Shown here: in pieces, positions 47,468 to 60,191 of the stretch | Position numbering within the stretch: the stretch's first letter is position 1 | How the letters are laid out: each line of letters starts with the position of its first letter | DNA from: Lepas anatifera | Taxonomy: Eukaryota; Arthropoda; Thecostraca; Lepadidae | Assembly (NCBI GenBank): GCA_034440635.1 | Contig: JAOTON010000322.1 | Span: forward strand, 1 to 64,000 | Direction of reading: 5' to 3' | DNA length: 64,000 bases | Notes under the pieces: model-generated | Databases searched by the model: none | What the model saw: only the letters and a program-made list of their open reading frames with translations | What the model was told of the DNA's origin: nothing | Translations under genes and position numbers: made by a program

Positions 47468-47697
47468 CCAGGGGCGGACGTAGACCGAGTTTTTTTGGGG
47501 GACAAACCCATGTCTGCCTCTCCTCCCGGGGAAGGGTAGGATGGGGGGATGTTAGCAAATATTTTTTGCTCTACAGACCTAGTGTAAACGCCTTTTTCAA
47601 AAATATATCCGGCCTTGGGGGCAAAAGATAGTTTAGCCCCCTCCAGCGCTTTTGGGGGCCATGGCTGGAATTCCCCCTCCTGCGTCCGCCAATGCGG
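47468..47697. mobile_element. Short element with GGGGCGGACG ends
   Basis: CAGGGGCGGACGTAGACC at the left; reverse-complemented right side reads TTGGCGGACGCAGGAGGG. About 230 bp, G- and C-run rich, no coding capacity. Confidence 0.45.
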
Positions 47698-48286
47698 CTG
47701 TCTCTGCAGGCATTACGACATACACGTCCTATTTTTGGTTTTCTGTTTGATTGTTATCGGGTCACGCATATGAGGCACCCACGTATGTACATACAGCCTG
47801 TTCGACACTGATTGGTAGGTATAAGTGTCAGTTGTTTTATGAAATATTTTAAAACGATCACACCTCTCACAAAAGGTTGCGTCTCTAGCAATGTATTTTG
47901 ACGAACTCTTTAGATGTGGGCCCCTGTGAACTGGATGAGACGTCAATTTCGAAAATCATGGAAGAGAAACCATTTTCGTCGATCCGGATAATTTTCTGTA
48001 TCTTTTCTCAATTACTTCCGAATTTTGGACCTAACGAATGATTTTTGTACGTCAGTTCGTGCATCCAGTTAAAAAACAGCAGGTGAGACAACAATGCATT
48101 GTTTGCAATGGTGTCGGCAGGAAACATCACTGGAGAGATACTTCGCAAAAACGACCGCGGCCTAATACCTACCAATTATGGAACCGACTGTACCTGCTAG
48201 CAATTAATACAAAGCAAAAACAAGATATCAACTTGAACGCCACAAAGATCTTCTCTAAAGTGCAAGTATGTATATGTTTATGCACG

Positions 48287-49355
48287 TTAACCCGCGCCCC
48301 ACCGGGGGTCCAGGGCCATCTTCGCCCCACCGGGGAGGGCCATCGATGGCCCCCTCTAACTCCGAAAATATGGGCGTTAGCGCAAATCTGCAAAGTGCAC
48401 TAGAAAGCTCGCATGAATTCAGTAAGAAATTACCTCGCATGTTTCAGTGCTCAGGTCAATGGTTTGACCTCCAGAGTTCAAATTATGTCAAGATCGGCTA
48501 TTTTCACTCAAATATGCAATGATTAAGCAAACTGGGCATAACTCTGATGTCATTAGAGCTATTGAGGTCTGGTAAAGTATATTTGATTAGAAATGGCCAG
48601 TCCTATTTCCGCTAGGTGGAATGTAATGACCTCCCACCAGTGGTTTGACCTCCAGAGGTCACCTCGTGACCTAATATGACCTGAGGTCACAAAAGGTCAG
48701 AAAGTGACCTTGCCATTTATCAAATGAAAGCCAGTTACGAGACAAACACGATGGTGTTTGTTTCAGCGCTCTATCTTAATTAGGTCAAAAGTTATTTTCA
48801 AAATACTACAAAATACATATTTTTTAACCCTGGTGACCTTGGATGACCTTGGAGAGGTCAAAGGGCAAATATAGCCCCTGGAATCCGTGAAAGGGTGTCC
48901 AAGAACGCTTTACTGATCAAGCTGAGCATTTTCAATCGTTGTTGTGACTTTTAGATCATAAGACAGCGTTTCCCTATGCTTTTTCAATGGAAAAGGTCAC
49001 CTCATGACCTGACCTCAGGGCACGAAATCAAACATTCCGGATATGCACCTTGTAGACCCTGGAGGGGTCATAAAGTGTAGGAAGTTTCAAATCGATCGAC
49101 TTCGAAATGTAGCTCTTACCGAGCTCTAAATTTGAAGTGAGGTGACCTTGGTTGACCTCGTCTGGTGACCTGCCCTTGGGTGACCCGGGGTAAAAATTTC
49201 AGGGATAATGGGAACGTGATGCAGTGAGAGGTAGAGCCCTCAACCGCGGCGCTGCGTCTCGTCGTTTTTCTGCTATCCCGGAAAAACCTTATGGGGGCAT
49301 CGATGGGGATTAACCCATCGATGATTAACCCTCGCCCCGGTGGGGCGAGGGTTAA
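48287..49355 (-). mobile_element. TTAA element C2 (family C)
   Basis: TTAACCCGCGCCCCACCGGG at the left, GGTGGGGCGAGGGTTAA at the right. 1069 bp reverse copy with an empty ATGATTAAGC site where C1 holds D and C3 holds A7. A small extra ATTAACCCATCGATG duplication lies at 49318-49334. Confidence 0.88.
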
Positions 49356-49359
49356 ACGG

Positions 49360-50500
49360 AGTGTCCCACTTTTATCATGGGTTTTGAACTGAGATAGCAG
49401 TTTTGTAGAGCGTGTTGAGAAACCGCTATCGGCATATTTAATTACTTCGAAAGCTTTCGGTATAAAATTTCCGCCGGCTTTAAATTTCAAAGTAAAGGGC
49501 ACTATTGGTTTATTTCAAACCCTGAAAGAATACCTTCAATATAGTTACAGTAATCTAATTGGTCGTAAGCGCTACGTCTCGCCCACATGCTGAAAATACC
49601 ACAGTAGCGAGTAAGCCAGCATGCAACTGCTTGTCCACCGGCATATTAGGCAAAAAATTGTCCAGTTCAGGGCGTTATTGGGTCAAAATTAAGCCAATAA
49701 CTGCAATACACATCATATCCTCCCTCCCCCGTACTTGTGCAAACAACAGTTAAATTTTCTTGTCAAAATTAAACTCTGAAATTGTTTCCTTACATCAGAC
49801 ATATGCATAATATTTCTACCACTGAAAAACTCGGCTCCCGTACTGACACCTGACGTGCAGTTCTTGCACTAGTGCTTCTTCTTGTATTGCATGCTATTTT
49901 CGCCGTGCGAAAATGCTCTGAATGGAGCTTATAGCGAGTCTATGATCAACGTTGGGGATTTCACTGATAATCAATAGTGTTATTTTGATGACTTCACATA
50001 TTGTTAGAAAAGAGGATATATTTCTGTTTTTAGCGCATGAAAGTGGGGAAAATTATGTTTTCTGATTTTCACACCTCTCCTGTTCTTAAAACGTTATTTT
50101 TAGGATTTTACAAAGCGGTTCACTTCCTTTAATGTTTGGCCTTTCCCAAAATTGTTCAAGCATATGTCATGGTAATTTTAGGACAATACACCGAGCTACT
50201 GGCTTGTGCAGGGGCTGTGCCATGGCCTGGTATTTATAGATACTAGCATTAGAAGCCGTGTTATATGGTACATAGCGATATAATTGGCACAAAGTCGATG
50301 CAGAACTGGATAAATGTTGGTTACCAGAGGCAGTTAGGAGCTAGAATTGATTTCTCATAGATTTATAATATACACGGACACTTAATTTTGAAAACAATGA
50401 GACTGTGATTGGGCCTGCTAAAATCAAGGAAACAATAATTTTGCTCTAATATCTCTATTGATACATTTGACAGTATGGGAGGCGGGAACCGACATCATTT
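49360..50500. other. No gene or element recognised
   Basis: AT-rich sequence with only short, unremarkable open frames on both strands. Confidence 0.5.
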
Positions 50501-51269
50501 TTAACCCTCACCCCACCGGGGGCATCGATGGACCCCGTAAGGTTTTTCCGGGATAGCAGAAAAACGACGAGGTGCAGCACCCCCGCGGTTGAGGGCTCTA
50601 CCTTCACACCATCATTTCCAACAGCCCTGAAATGTTTACCCCGGGTCACCCAAGGTCAGGTCACCAGGCAAGGTCAACCAAAGTCACCTCACTTCAACTT
50701 TTGAGCTCTATAAGAGCTAGATTTCTGAGTCGATTGATTTGAAACTTTATACACTTCATGACCCCCACCCCCAGGGTCTACAAGGTGTATATCCGGGATT
50801 TTTATTTCGTGACCTGAGGTCAGGTCACGAGGTGACCTCTCCCATTGAAAAACATGGGAAAAAGCTGTATTATTATCTATAGTCACAAAAACGATTGAAA
50901 ATGCTTGGCTTGCTCAGAAAAGCGTTCTTGGGCGCCCTTTCACGGATCTCAGGGGCCGTATTTTTCTTTTGACCTCTCCAAGGTCATACAAGGTCATCAG
51001 GAGTTAAAAGAGTATTTTGACAATAACTTTTGACCTAATTAAGCTAGAGCGCTTAATCAAACACTATCGTGTATGTCTCGTGACTGGTTTTCATTTGATA
51101 TACGGCAAGGTCACTTTCTGACCTTTCGTGACCTCAGGTCATATTAGGTCTCGACGTGATCTATAGAGGTCAAACTACTGGCGGGAGGTCATTAAGTTCC
51201 ACATAACGGAAAAAAGTCTGGCATTTTCCTATCAAAGGTTCTTTACCATATATCCGTAGCTCTAATGGC

Positions 51270-51414
51270 CCACGCAGCCGACCCGGGTACCAAGGCCCGG
51301 CGGCTTCCCTGAACAAGGAGCAAGCTGGCTCCCGAGCAACCCTTCCAACAGGGGAGAGTTGGCGACGCCATATGACCCTGGCAGTTGGTGCGTCGATAAG
51401 CCCCAATAATTATT
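51270..51414 (+). mobile_element. 5'-truncated SINE in C3
   Basis: Carries CCAACAGGGGAGAGTTGGCG, GCCATATGACCCTGGCAGTT, GGTGCGTCGATAAGCCCC and AATAATTATT. A 12-bp duplication, AGCTCTAATGGC, flanks it exactly (51258-51269 and 51415-51426); C4 has this once. Confidence 0.9.
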
Positions 51415-51448
51415 AGCTCTAATGGCATAAGAGTTATGCCCAGTTTGC

Positions 51449-53115
51449 CTAACACGCGCATTGACGGCGGTCTGAGCCACCTTTGCATTGACGGGGGGCG
51501 GCGGGTACCCGCCCCCTAAGATCTCGAGAACCACGGTAGGTAGCGACAGTAAAGGGTGTTGGGCTGCTCATCCACTTCTCCATTGAAAACATTCGAACCA
51601 TTTTTTGTCAGGTCACATTTAAGGTCACGAGAGGTCAAAACATGCCGTCATAGGGATAACATGTAAATTCAGTTTTCAGCCATTACATCTGAACAAGTAA
51701 AGATAGAGAAAAACGACTTGAACTATATGAATCCTCTCAGCAAGCCGAATCAAATGATTTATAATTTGACCTCGCTAGGTCAAATCAAGAATTTGACCTC
51801 ACCTGAGGTCAGGTCAGGGTCAAATTATATAAAATGCATATCATTAGAACCGCAAAGCCCAGGCGAGTCAATGCAGCTAAAATAAATGTTCTATCACCAT
51901 CCGTTACTGAGTTATTCGGTAAAAACCATTTTTCCCATGTATTTCCAATGGAGAGGTACCTGACCTCTCCATTGTACCTGAACTTAGGTCATCGATCTAA
52001 AAAATACCGGAACATATTTTAGAGAACTAGGTGGGGCCATTATGTGATATGAGTTTCAATCGGATAAGTTCACCCTGCTCCGGCTTATGCTATCTTAAAC
52101 TTTTTTTGAGGTTGGGTCACTTGACCTGTAGGGTAAGGTCGGGTAAGAGTACGCAGTATGTAAGAGTACGCAGCAGCTTTTTTAGTTGCTTAGCAACCAT
52201 TGAGATGGTGGATACCCTGGTATAAAAAGCAAGGTCAGTGCCTAGGCTGCACAAAAATTCAACGTGCTCCTGTTCTTTCCGCGGGAGTACAGAGCAAAAT
52301 ACATTTCTGGGCACCGTTGAAGTAATATTTCTTAACTGGGTGAGCTTGGATTGCTTCTATTATTGCTTCTATTATCAAAACTATTGTATTACGGTCTGCC
52401 ATCAGTAAGAAAGCTATGCTAGGAGTGTGCTCCAGGACCGGAGCTCACGCTAAAACGCCTGCCAACATGTTTATGAAGAATTTCTTCCCAAGGGAGCATG
52501 TCCGGCAAGAGTACGCAGTAGACCATTGCGCAAGAGTGCGCATGCTTAAGCGATAGGAAAATTTAATTTTTGCTCGGAACAGGGTCCGCAATTCATATTT
52601 GGAAAACCAAACATTGCAACAGAGTTCTGATATATTCAGAACGATATAAAATCATAGAATCTCCAAGTTTGGCGACAAAAAAATCTTCGCGACATGGCCT
52701 ATGCACCTAAAGCACAGCGGGGCATCAATGCGGACTCTTACCGACCCACTCCGGCAAGAGTACGCACGTTACTTTTATTTTTGATGGGCTCGTGGCAAGT
52801 TTTTTCAGAGACCCCAAGATGAAACATGGACCATACATAGATAATTCTTCAGGCTAAGCAACCACATAAAAAATTTTGCTGTTAGACTTTTAGGAAAAAG
52901 TGAGAGCCTTTAGAAAGTTAAGTGCGTACTCTTGCACGGACTTCCCTACTGGTGACCTCACCTGAGATGAACTAACCTTAAAAATTTCACAGAAGCTGTA
53001 AAAATGATGAGGGAAAGGGTATGCTAAGTACGGCGGCGTTACGCGCCGCCGTTTTTCTGCTATCTCCAAAAACCCGAGGGGGGCGATTACCCGCCCCTGT
53101 CAATGCGCGTGTTAA
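51449..53115 (-). mobile_element. TTAA element A7 (family A) in C3, split by a TA-element
   Basis: Left edge CTAACACGCGCATTGACGG (first T mutated), right edge GTCAATGCGCGTGTTAA. The same C-family position is empty in C4. Interrupted at TTGACCTGTA|CTGGTGACC by the element at 52131-52946. Confidence 0.88.
52131..52946 (+). mobile_element. TA-flanked non-autonomous transposon, copy 1
   Basis: 816 bp between TA dinucleotides (52129-52130, 52947-52948). Other family A copies show the empty site GACCTGTACTGGTGACC. The ends are imperfect inverted repeats (GGGTAAGGTCGGGTAAGAG and GGGAAGTCCGTGCAAGAG). AAGAGTACGCA or its reverse occurs at 52145, 52162, 52507, 52756 and 52923, with a variant at 52532. 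No transposase; TA duplication suggests Tc1/mariner-type mobilisation. Confidence 0.88.
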
Positions 53116-53349
53116 GCAGTGCATATTTGAGCAAAAATGGCCGATCTTGACCTAACTTGACCTCTGGAGGTCAAATCATTGACCTGCGAGCTTAAACATG
53201 CGAAATAATTTGTTACTGAATTCACTCGAGCTTTCTAATGCCCTTTGCAGATTTTTTCTAACCCCGATATTTTCGGAGTTAGAGGGGGCCATCGATGCCC
53301 CCCGGTGGGGCGAAGCTGGCGCCGGACCCCGGTGGGGCGCGGGTTAAGG

Positions 53350-56300
53350 AGAGTGTTGCATATGAACAGTTTACATTTTAGGCAATATTGTACAGATCAT
53401 AAGCTTAACCATCATTAAAAAGTCAGGAAGCCAGATAACCTTCAATCTACAGTTGACAAGAAAATGTATCGCCAAGAACAAAATATATCATCGGATTTTA
53501 GATCATTGCTGCCGTCCACACTGCCGAATACACGATTTCGGTGGTCTACGTGATATGCTTTCTTTGCAGAGCACAATTTTCAATCAGAGAGCAAACAGTA
53601 TGCCCGGCTATTTGATCAGGATTTTGGCAGACAGTGGTTTTACGTCTTTTCAGATGCTGTAACACCAGGCAGATAATGATGCATCATTACTTGCCTGCAT
53701 TATTAGTGATCTCGTCACTCAGCTATTCGCTGTTATTACCTTCGAGCGGAAATTACCTGTGGAACAATTATTTTGAACAGTTGTCACTCTAAGAAATTTA
53801 ATTTAACCACAAAATTTTAGGAAAGGAAGCCACTTTAATGCACGGGCAGATACAATGCGGGGAAATCAGGTCATGCGCTCCAAAGAGAGACAGAGCTCCC
53901 ACACCCTCTTACCCCCCCTCTTGAGCGCAAACTTGAGCTCCATAATTGTTAATCAGCAAAACATACCTAAGTGTTTCTAACCGTTTGTAGTGTAGCTCTT
54001 AAAACCTGAAAGAATTTCACCTGAAAGCAAAAGTGAAGGCCTTTCCGCCTTTCGAGAGCAATTGGTTTAAAAATAATCTGGTTGGTATGCGCTTGTTATT
54101 TCATGGCGCGCCTGAGACATTTAAGGGGCACTCTCAGTTCAAAAGACCACTTAAGAGTAGGCGTTTGATGTAAAATTGATTTACTGGTGCAAGTCAGGGG
54201 TCTGCCGCATGTCCTCTTCCGAGGCCCACTAGCTCACAGCCAGGCCCGCTCGCGGTCGGTGGGGTCAGCTTCTGAGGACATCTCGGCGAGCGCGGACTCA
54301 TCGGTGAAAAATGTTCCCGTCTGACCGGTGGATTAGAGACCAGTAGTAATGACCGCCATCCGGCCTTGCGAACAGCCTTGCTATCTTAACAGCGCTGGTG
54401 CATAACATTTTGCACGCAATAACTGGTCCCGTTACAGGATAAGAATATATTTTACTGTGCAGAATCATCACTTCATCGCAAAATTGTCCCCGGGTTTGTG
54501 CATCACTATTCAATTCATAATTTTGGCCTTAGCCATGGCAAATCCGTATGCACTTACAAAAGGCATTTTTCCAGCTACACAAATATACCTGCATTGCCGT
54601 AGAAACAAGAGGCCTTAGTTCTCACATGGACCCCAAGGCTTACATTTTCGTCGACCCCATGGGGCTGCATGAAAAAAAGACTTAGAAATGGCACTTGCCT
54701 CCCCTTCATATTCTGGACGTTCCTACGCCCACTTGCAGACCCAAGGAAGGGTACCAAGCGCGTCATGACCTACCAAAGGCTGAAGAAGAAACTCTTGCCC
54801 CCTCCCCTCTCCTCTTAATATTTGCCTATATTTCGAGTACCAGCTGCTGACTATGAATATATAGGATTTTCCTGAAAGAAAGTCCGGTGGTATCAAAATC
54901 AAACAATTTAAAATGAAAAGCTTAATTTTGTATTACTCAATGTTTGCATATTGAGGTCCCTTCCCCACTTGGCCATAACTGCTTTCCACCTGGCAAAATA
55001 ATGTGTTTCACACTCCCCCTCTCTCTCTCTCTCATCACCAGAATCTCCACTCGTTGGCCCATGCCAAACTCGGGTCTTGGATTTGCCAGCGGCTGAGTCT
55101 ATGTGTGCTCATTCATGTAATATTCACACTTTCACAATTGAGGTGACTTTTAAAGTGTCGTGATGAGAGGGGAAAGTGGGGGGCACGGACACCGGGGGGA
55201 AGAGGGAGCCCCCTGGTTGGGAGAGGCAGTGCCACAACCGGGAAAAGCGTGTAATACGCTTCCTTTTAGCGCGCGTCGGTCGCAGGGCAACGTTGGGTCC
55301 GGTAAGCTCTCTAGGTTTTATACAATTTTCATAATAGAAAAACTGTAACTCATGTGTTTTTTTACAATCCAATTCGTAAGGTCATTGCATGGATGATTCT
55401 ATAGATACTTTATTGGTTTTACGTAATATGGCTCTTCAAGACGTAACATTCTGTTCACCGCAGTCACTGACTGTGTAATCGCAATGACGTCCAATTCATA
55501 TCCGAGTTTGTTTGGGAAGAGCAAAGTGGGTTAAGACAGACACCACGTTTGGGGCAAGATGGACATGATATCCATGTTACCACGCACAAGAGTATATTTA
55601 ATTTTATAAAATGTAAGCTTAAATAAATACAGACTTATACTTTGGCGGGGACACATAGCCAGAAATGCTGGAGAACATATAATTTAATTTGGGGGTCATC
55701 CAGGGACAGGCGTACCCCTCGACCATCAACACCCCCTGAAATGGTCACGGTGTCCCTCTGAGAGATTGATGGGCCCCTAAAGTGTCGCTTCTAACTCCTC
55801 CCCTCAGGAGCGGGGGAGGGGCGCTCCTAGCCCTGCGAGAGGATCTGGCGCCCACCTGATATATCATATAACATATGATCATCATAAAACATATATGTTT
55901 TGAGTTTGAAAAGTGGCACTCCTTGGCAGGCGCGCACCCAGGATCTTTATTTGGCGGGGGGCGACTGACGAGAGGGGACACCAGGCCAGTGGAGAGGGCG
56001 GAATTTTGCCTCCGGGGGCGCACTTGTTCACCGAAAGGGTAGCCAACTTTCGCAATCCGGGGGGCGCGTGAAAACAATGATATTTTTGCTCCACAGAGCT
56101 AGCGAAATTTTTTAGGGGCGGTGTGTTGGGTGCAGGGGCTTTTACTGTTTACTGTTTTAATGACATATTTTAGTCAGCTCGCAACGTGATTCGTGCTTGT
56201 AGGTTTGTTGACTCATCATTTTTATGTGAATTTGTATGTGACCTGTTTTCCGTGCTAATGTTTTATGATTACAGACTTGAGCTTTTATTGGGGCATGGGC

Positions 56301-56389
56301 CTATTGCTCATATAGCACTAATAAACAAACAACAAAGAAACTTTTCGATACCGTAGATAATTATGCCCCCACATACCCTAAAATGGGCA
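53350..56389. other. No gene recognised
   Basis: Apart from short CT-runs near 55015-55035 and C-rich patches at 55700-56000 resembling decayed DNA element ends, I see nothing supportable. Open frames are short and lack motifs. Confidence 0.5.
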
Positions 56390-56485
56390 TTTTTTTAGCT
56401 CTCTTGGTTTTCCGATCTCAGAGGGGTACTTTAGGACCCCTCCGCTGCACATTGACCCCAGGCCCCTCTCCACTGCGCGTGTTAA
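56390..56485 (+). mobile_element. Terminal fragment of an E-like TTAA element
   Basis: GGTTTTCCGATCTCAGAGGG, TTTAGGACCCCTCCGCTGC and CCACTGCGCGTGTTAA match the right end of family E (compare 42695-42769). The rest of the element is absent. Confidence 0.6.
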
Positions 56486-57321
56486 GACTCATTGAAACAA
56501 ATTCTCCCTATTAGCTGGGTGGCGCTGCTCCACCATGGCCAGGCGAACGTGCTGTACGTTGTTATTTTTAGGAGTCGAAGTTCGTTAATGAGGGTCATAT
56601 CATTCGACTAGAGAGTAAACTATCCTTTCCCTCAAAGTTTAAAAAGTGATAAGGTTTAATAGCTAGCTTCTAGCTTGCTTGAATGATATATAGGTAAAAT
56701 TTGATAGCTGTTATACTGCGTTGGAAGTCCGGCTAAGACTCATTTGTTTCCGTCCTGGAAGGTGCAAAACATCATATTTTTCGTATGATCTAAGTTTGTT
56801 TGTTGACAAAACTAAATTCGCCCTTCATGCATCTAATTCATACTGTGTGTTTGTGTGCTTTTGTGTTGTTTAATGTGCTCAGATGAAGCCTCAAAGACAA
56901 AATATCAGACTTCTGTAGGCTCACTATAGCGTTGCCGACCACCCAAACAGAGTTCCGGCTGATCTCCAAACTGGCACCGTCTTCAGAACGTTTGGCATCC
57001 TCAATTTTCCTGCCTACGCATCATTCAGGCATTCCCACGTCAAGAGCCCCAGGGACCTTTGACGCCCAGATGACCGCAACCAGCGTCTCTGGTAAGGTCC
57101 TCTCCCGTTCTGGGCCTAGTCCGTCCTTCCATCAGCCCCAGCCTCACGCGATCTCAGTTTCCTCGGGACTATTTCCGAATGCAGGAGGACCTAGCATGCC
57201 AGAAGATCTGATATGACCGTATATCAAAAGTCAACTGTGTTTCTGCTAAGAAAATCGACAACGCTATCGCCAACATGCCGTCGCGAAACTGCGCCGCAGA
57301 GCTAAACAGGGCGCACGCTGC

Positions 57322-58122
57322 ATGCGGTCATATCGTGGGAAAACACCAGCTTGTTATGACCCGTGCACGGATTATGTGCAGCTACTCCGCTGTACCATTT
57401 CATTGTTGTATGAAATATGCAAGGACGATATCTGGGCGAGACTTCGTTTTTTTTTTCTGGAGGCAAGCATGAGGATTCTTCATTACGGGAAATCCCGTAG
57501 AATCCCTCATCTAAAAAGACTACTTTCGTCAAATCATTGCAATAGCGAGAGCAAAATATGTTACGTTGTATTTAAAGCACTACTAGCCAGGAGAGCCCTT
57601 CAGCATATTGTTTCACCTCATTCAACAATATCAGCCAAAATAGCGCAAACTGGGAATCCAGCCTACCAGCTTCCAGTAGCACGCGATGAATTTGATAAAA
57701 CGACCAGAAGCAGCCGATGTCCATTTTTTGTTGTTGCAAGAATGGATGTGACCGTTGTGACATACAAAAACACGTTGCGCGTGCCAGTCTCAACAACACA
57801 GACTACCCCTTCGGGTATAAGTGCCCGGCTCTCCACAACACCCAATCAAGTAAGTGTTTTCCGAATGACGCACCACGACATCCATTCTAGGGCGACAGTT
57901 CATTTTGAATTGGCTGACATAGTTGACACCCAACCTTGTAAGAAACCAAATAAACAGGCCAGGGAAAAGAGGAAGCCCGACCTGTCAAAAAGGTTTTGGC
58001 AGGCGCGCAGTCAGCGTTTATGCCTTCTTCAACTCACACCCATTCTCCGTATCACTTTTCTTTTATCAGTTTCGAAAGAAAATGTGAGACTCCAAGGTTC
58101 ATTTACAGCATTCCAGCGATGA
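57322..58122 (+). other. Unidentified 266-codon open frame upstream of and into the Penelope-like repeat
   Basis: The longest open frame in the window outside the gene. No domain recognised. Its last ~25 codons lie in the left pseudo-LTR of the Penelope-like element, so it may be retroelement 5' sequence or chance. No intron signals or relatives visible here. Confidence 0.2.
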
Positions 58123-60093
58123 ATACATCCATAAACATCAGGCGTTAGCCATATGTTCATACGCAGGTTTTACATATTAAAACAACAATATTATTAAAAT
58201 GTAGAAGGCAAGGGTAAAAAACTTATGTTTATACAGTCAAGGATTCGATGTTTACAAATTAAGATATTGAACACTTGTCATGTCAGAAAATTAATGATCG
58301 ATCGTGCTGTTTCATATAGAAGCCTTCTCGTATATATATACATAAGCATTGCTACCAATCCCAATATCTCGCGGTTCAGTACCGGGGTGTACCATCCCTT
58401 TAACCCAAATGGACGCTATTAAGGATTCAATCGATCGGTGGAGTAAGCATGGGCTCCCCGCCGGGAGCCTTTTTGTTAACTCATATATGTGTCACGTCGA
58501 AGACAAAGCGATCCAAAAACTCGATCAAAAACCAAATATTGTCATGCCATACGTGGATGAGATCTACTTGGAAGTCGAAAGTGAAGAGAAGCTGAAGCAG
58601 CTGAAGGACAGTTTTCAGTTCTGAAGCTCACTTATATGACCTAGAAAACCAAAGAACATTGTATTCTCTCGACGTCAACGCGGATGCCAGCACAGTTAAA
58701 TTTTTCACGAGTGTATACAAGAAGGAGACAAGCACGGGACACGGCATGAACGCCCTCAGTGCCTGCCCCGACAGGTATCGACGGGGCGTGATCCGCACCT
58801 AGAAACGAAGAGCGATAAACACGTGCCGCAACTGAAAACTCATCCACAAAGAACTCAGTCACATGGAACAAACGCTTGTAAACAACAGTTATACGTGTCA
58901 TGACATCGATGCGGAAATCAAGACTGCATTGGACAAGTTCCACCCAAACCGTGCACGTGACACCCGCAATAACAAGACCGACATACCAGAAATTACGACA
59001 CACAAGCTGTATTATAAAAACTAGCTGATCGCGGCATACAAAGAAGACGAAACAGCCCCGAAAAACATTCTAAAAAGGACCATCAAGCCAAAAGAGGGAC
59101 ACAACATCAAAACAATCATATACGTCAAGTCTGTTAAGACCGCCCAGCTTGTGCTGTATGTACAACAACCCGAAAATAACAAAGACAAGCTACTAGACGC
59201 TGCCAACGTAGCATATCAGTATAAAGGTTCGGATAAAGATTGCAAGCTCCATTCCATGTCTTGCTATATAGGACACACGACGACTGCGCTGTCTCGAAGA
59301 CTCGCCTGCCACCTACAAGCCGGTAGTCCAATGCTACATACCAAACAGACACATCAACGCCAAATCACCAGACAGGACCTCAACAGCAACACCACAATCT
59401 TAGAAAAGGAAATAAAAACAGGAAAATACTGCAAATTCTCAAGGCTGGCTTAATTATGGACCGAAATCCCAGCATGAACAACCAGCTGGATCATCGCGGC
59501 ATAATAAAGGAACATCAAGCCTAAAAGAGGAACATAACAGCGTCCGTTTGGGTTAAAGAGATGGTAGGTATACTTCGCTACTAAGCCGCGAGCTTCTTGG
59601 ATTGGTCGCAATGTTTATGTATATCTACGTTCTACCATACCCACGGGAGATCAAGTTTGACATCATCTACAATCCCATCCCACCTAATTAGGTGGCATGT
59701 GGAGCTCGCAACAATCCAGGGCAGGTTTAAATTACATAGCATTAGAAACTAAGTAGGTTAAATAATGATGGGCGCGATATAGCCTAGACGCTGAAGGCGC
59801 CCTATAAACCCCAATACACACAAAAACTCTTATATATGAAACAGCACGATGGATCATTAATTTTTCGTCGTAACAAGCGTTCAATATTGTTGTTTGTAAA
59901 CATCGAATTTTTGACTTCCTTCCCTTCTACATTTTTATAACATTTCTGCTTTAATCTGTAAAACCTGTGTATGGACTTATGATCAATGTTTGATGATGGT
60001 GGATGTATTGACACCGAAACATTGTAGATAAACCTGGGAAACCTACTTTCTTCTTTGGGAACTGATAAAAGAAAAGTCATACGGAGGAAAAAG
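58043..60093 (+). mobile_element. Penelope-like retroelement, decayed, with inverted pseudo-LTRs
   Basis: Left arm (58043-58330) and right arm (59815-60093) are inverted copies over about 280 bp; shared blocks include TTTTCTTTTATCAGTT, CAGGTTTTACA, AAAATGTAGAAGG, ATTCGATGTTTACAAA and CGTGCTGTTTCATAT. Between them is a reverse-transcriptase piece (58420-58620: GLPAGSLFVNSYMCHVEDKA, then YVDE in the catalytic position) and, after frameshifts and stops, a GIY-YIG-type endonuclease piece (59240-59450: CYIGHTTTALSRRLACHL, ILEKEIKTGKYCKF). This combination is specific to Penelope-like elements. The N-terminal RT is missing; the copy is inactive. Confidence 0.85.
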
Positions 60094-60191
60094 AAGCAAT
60101 AGAAGAAGAGGAACATAAAGCTAAAACATGCCGTCGCTTTCAACCAGATATGCATGAGAGAACGATTACTCGCAACATATTCGAATATATA

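Larger units (their letters stand above)
43500..48286. other. No gene recognised; scattered repeat remnants
   Basis: Holds a cluster of TACGCTGCAT-like motifs at 46500-46750, a SINE-like remnant at about 47115-47310 and a GGGGCGGACG-ended short element at 47468-47697. The remaining open frames are short and show no domain or family motif. Confidence 0.5.
50501..53347 (+). mobile_element. TTAA element C3 (family C), split by a SINE and by A7
   Basis: Starts TTAACCCTCACCCCACCGGG and ends GGTGGGGCGCGGGTTAA. Continuous with C4 once the SINE at 51270-51414 and A7 at 51449-53115 are removed. Confidence 0.87.

Noticed and set aside
49116..49502. 128-codon open frame
   Set aside because: Spans the end of TTAA element C2; the same sequence in other copies has stops and shifts.
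55743..56094. Overlapping open frames of 110 and 70 codons on the minus strand
   Set aside because: C/G-rich, proline- and arginine-rich with no motif; looks like decayed DNA element ends.
59151..59453. Stand-alone GIY-YIG gene
   Set aside because: The motif is in frame-shifted continuity with reverse transcriptase pieces and between matching pseudo-LTRs, so it belongs to the Penelope-like element.
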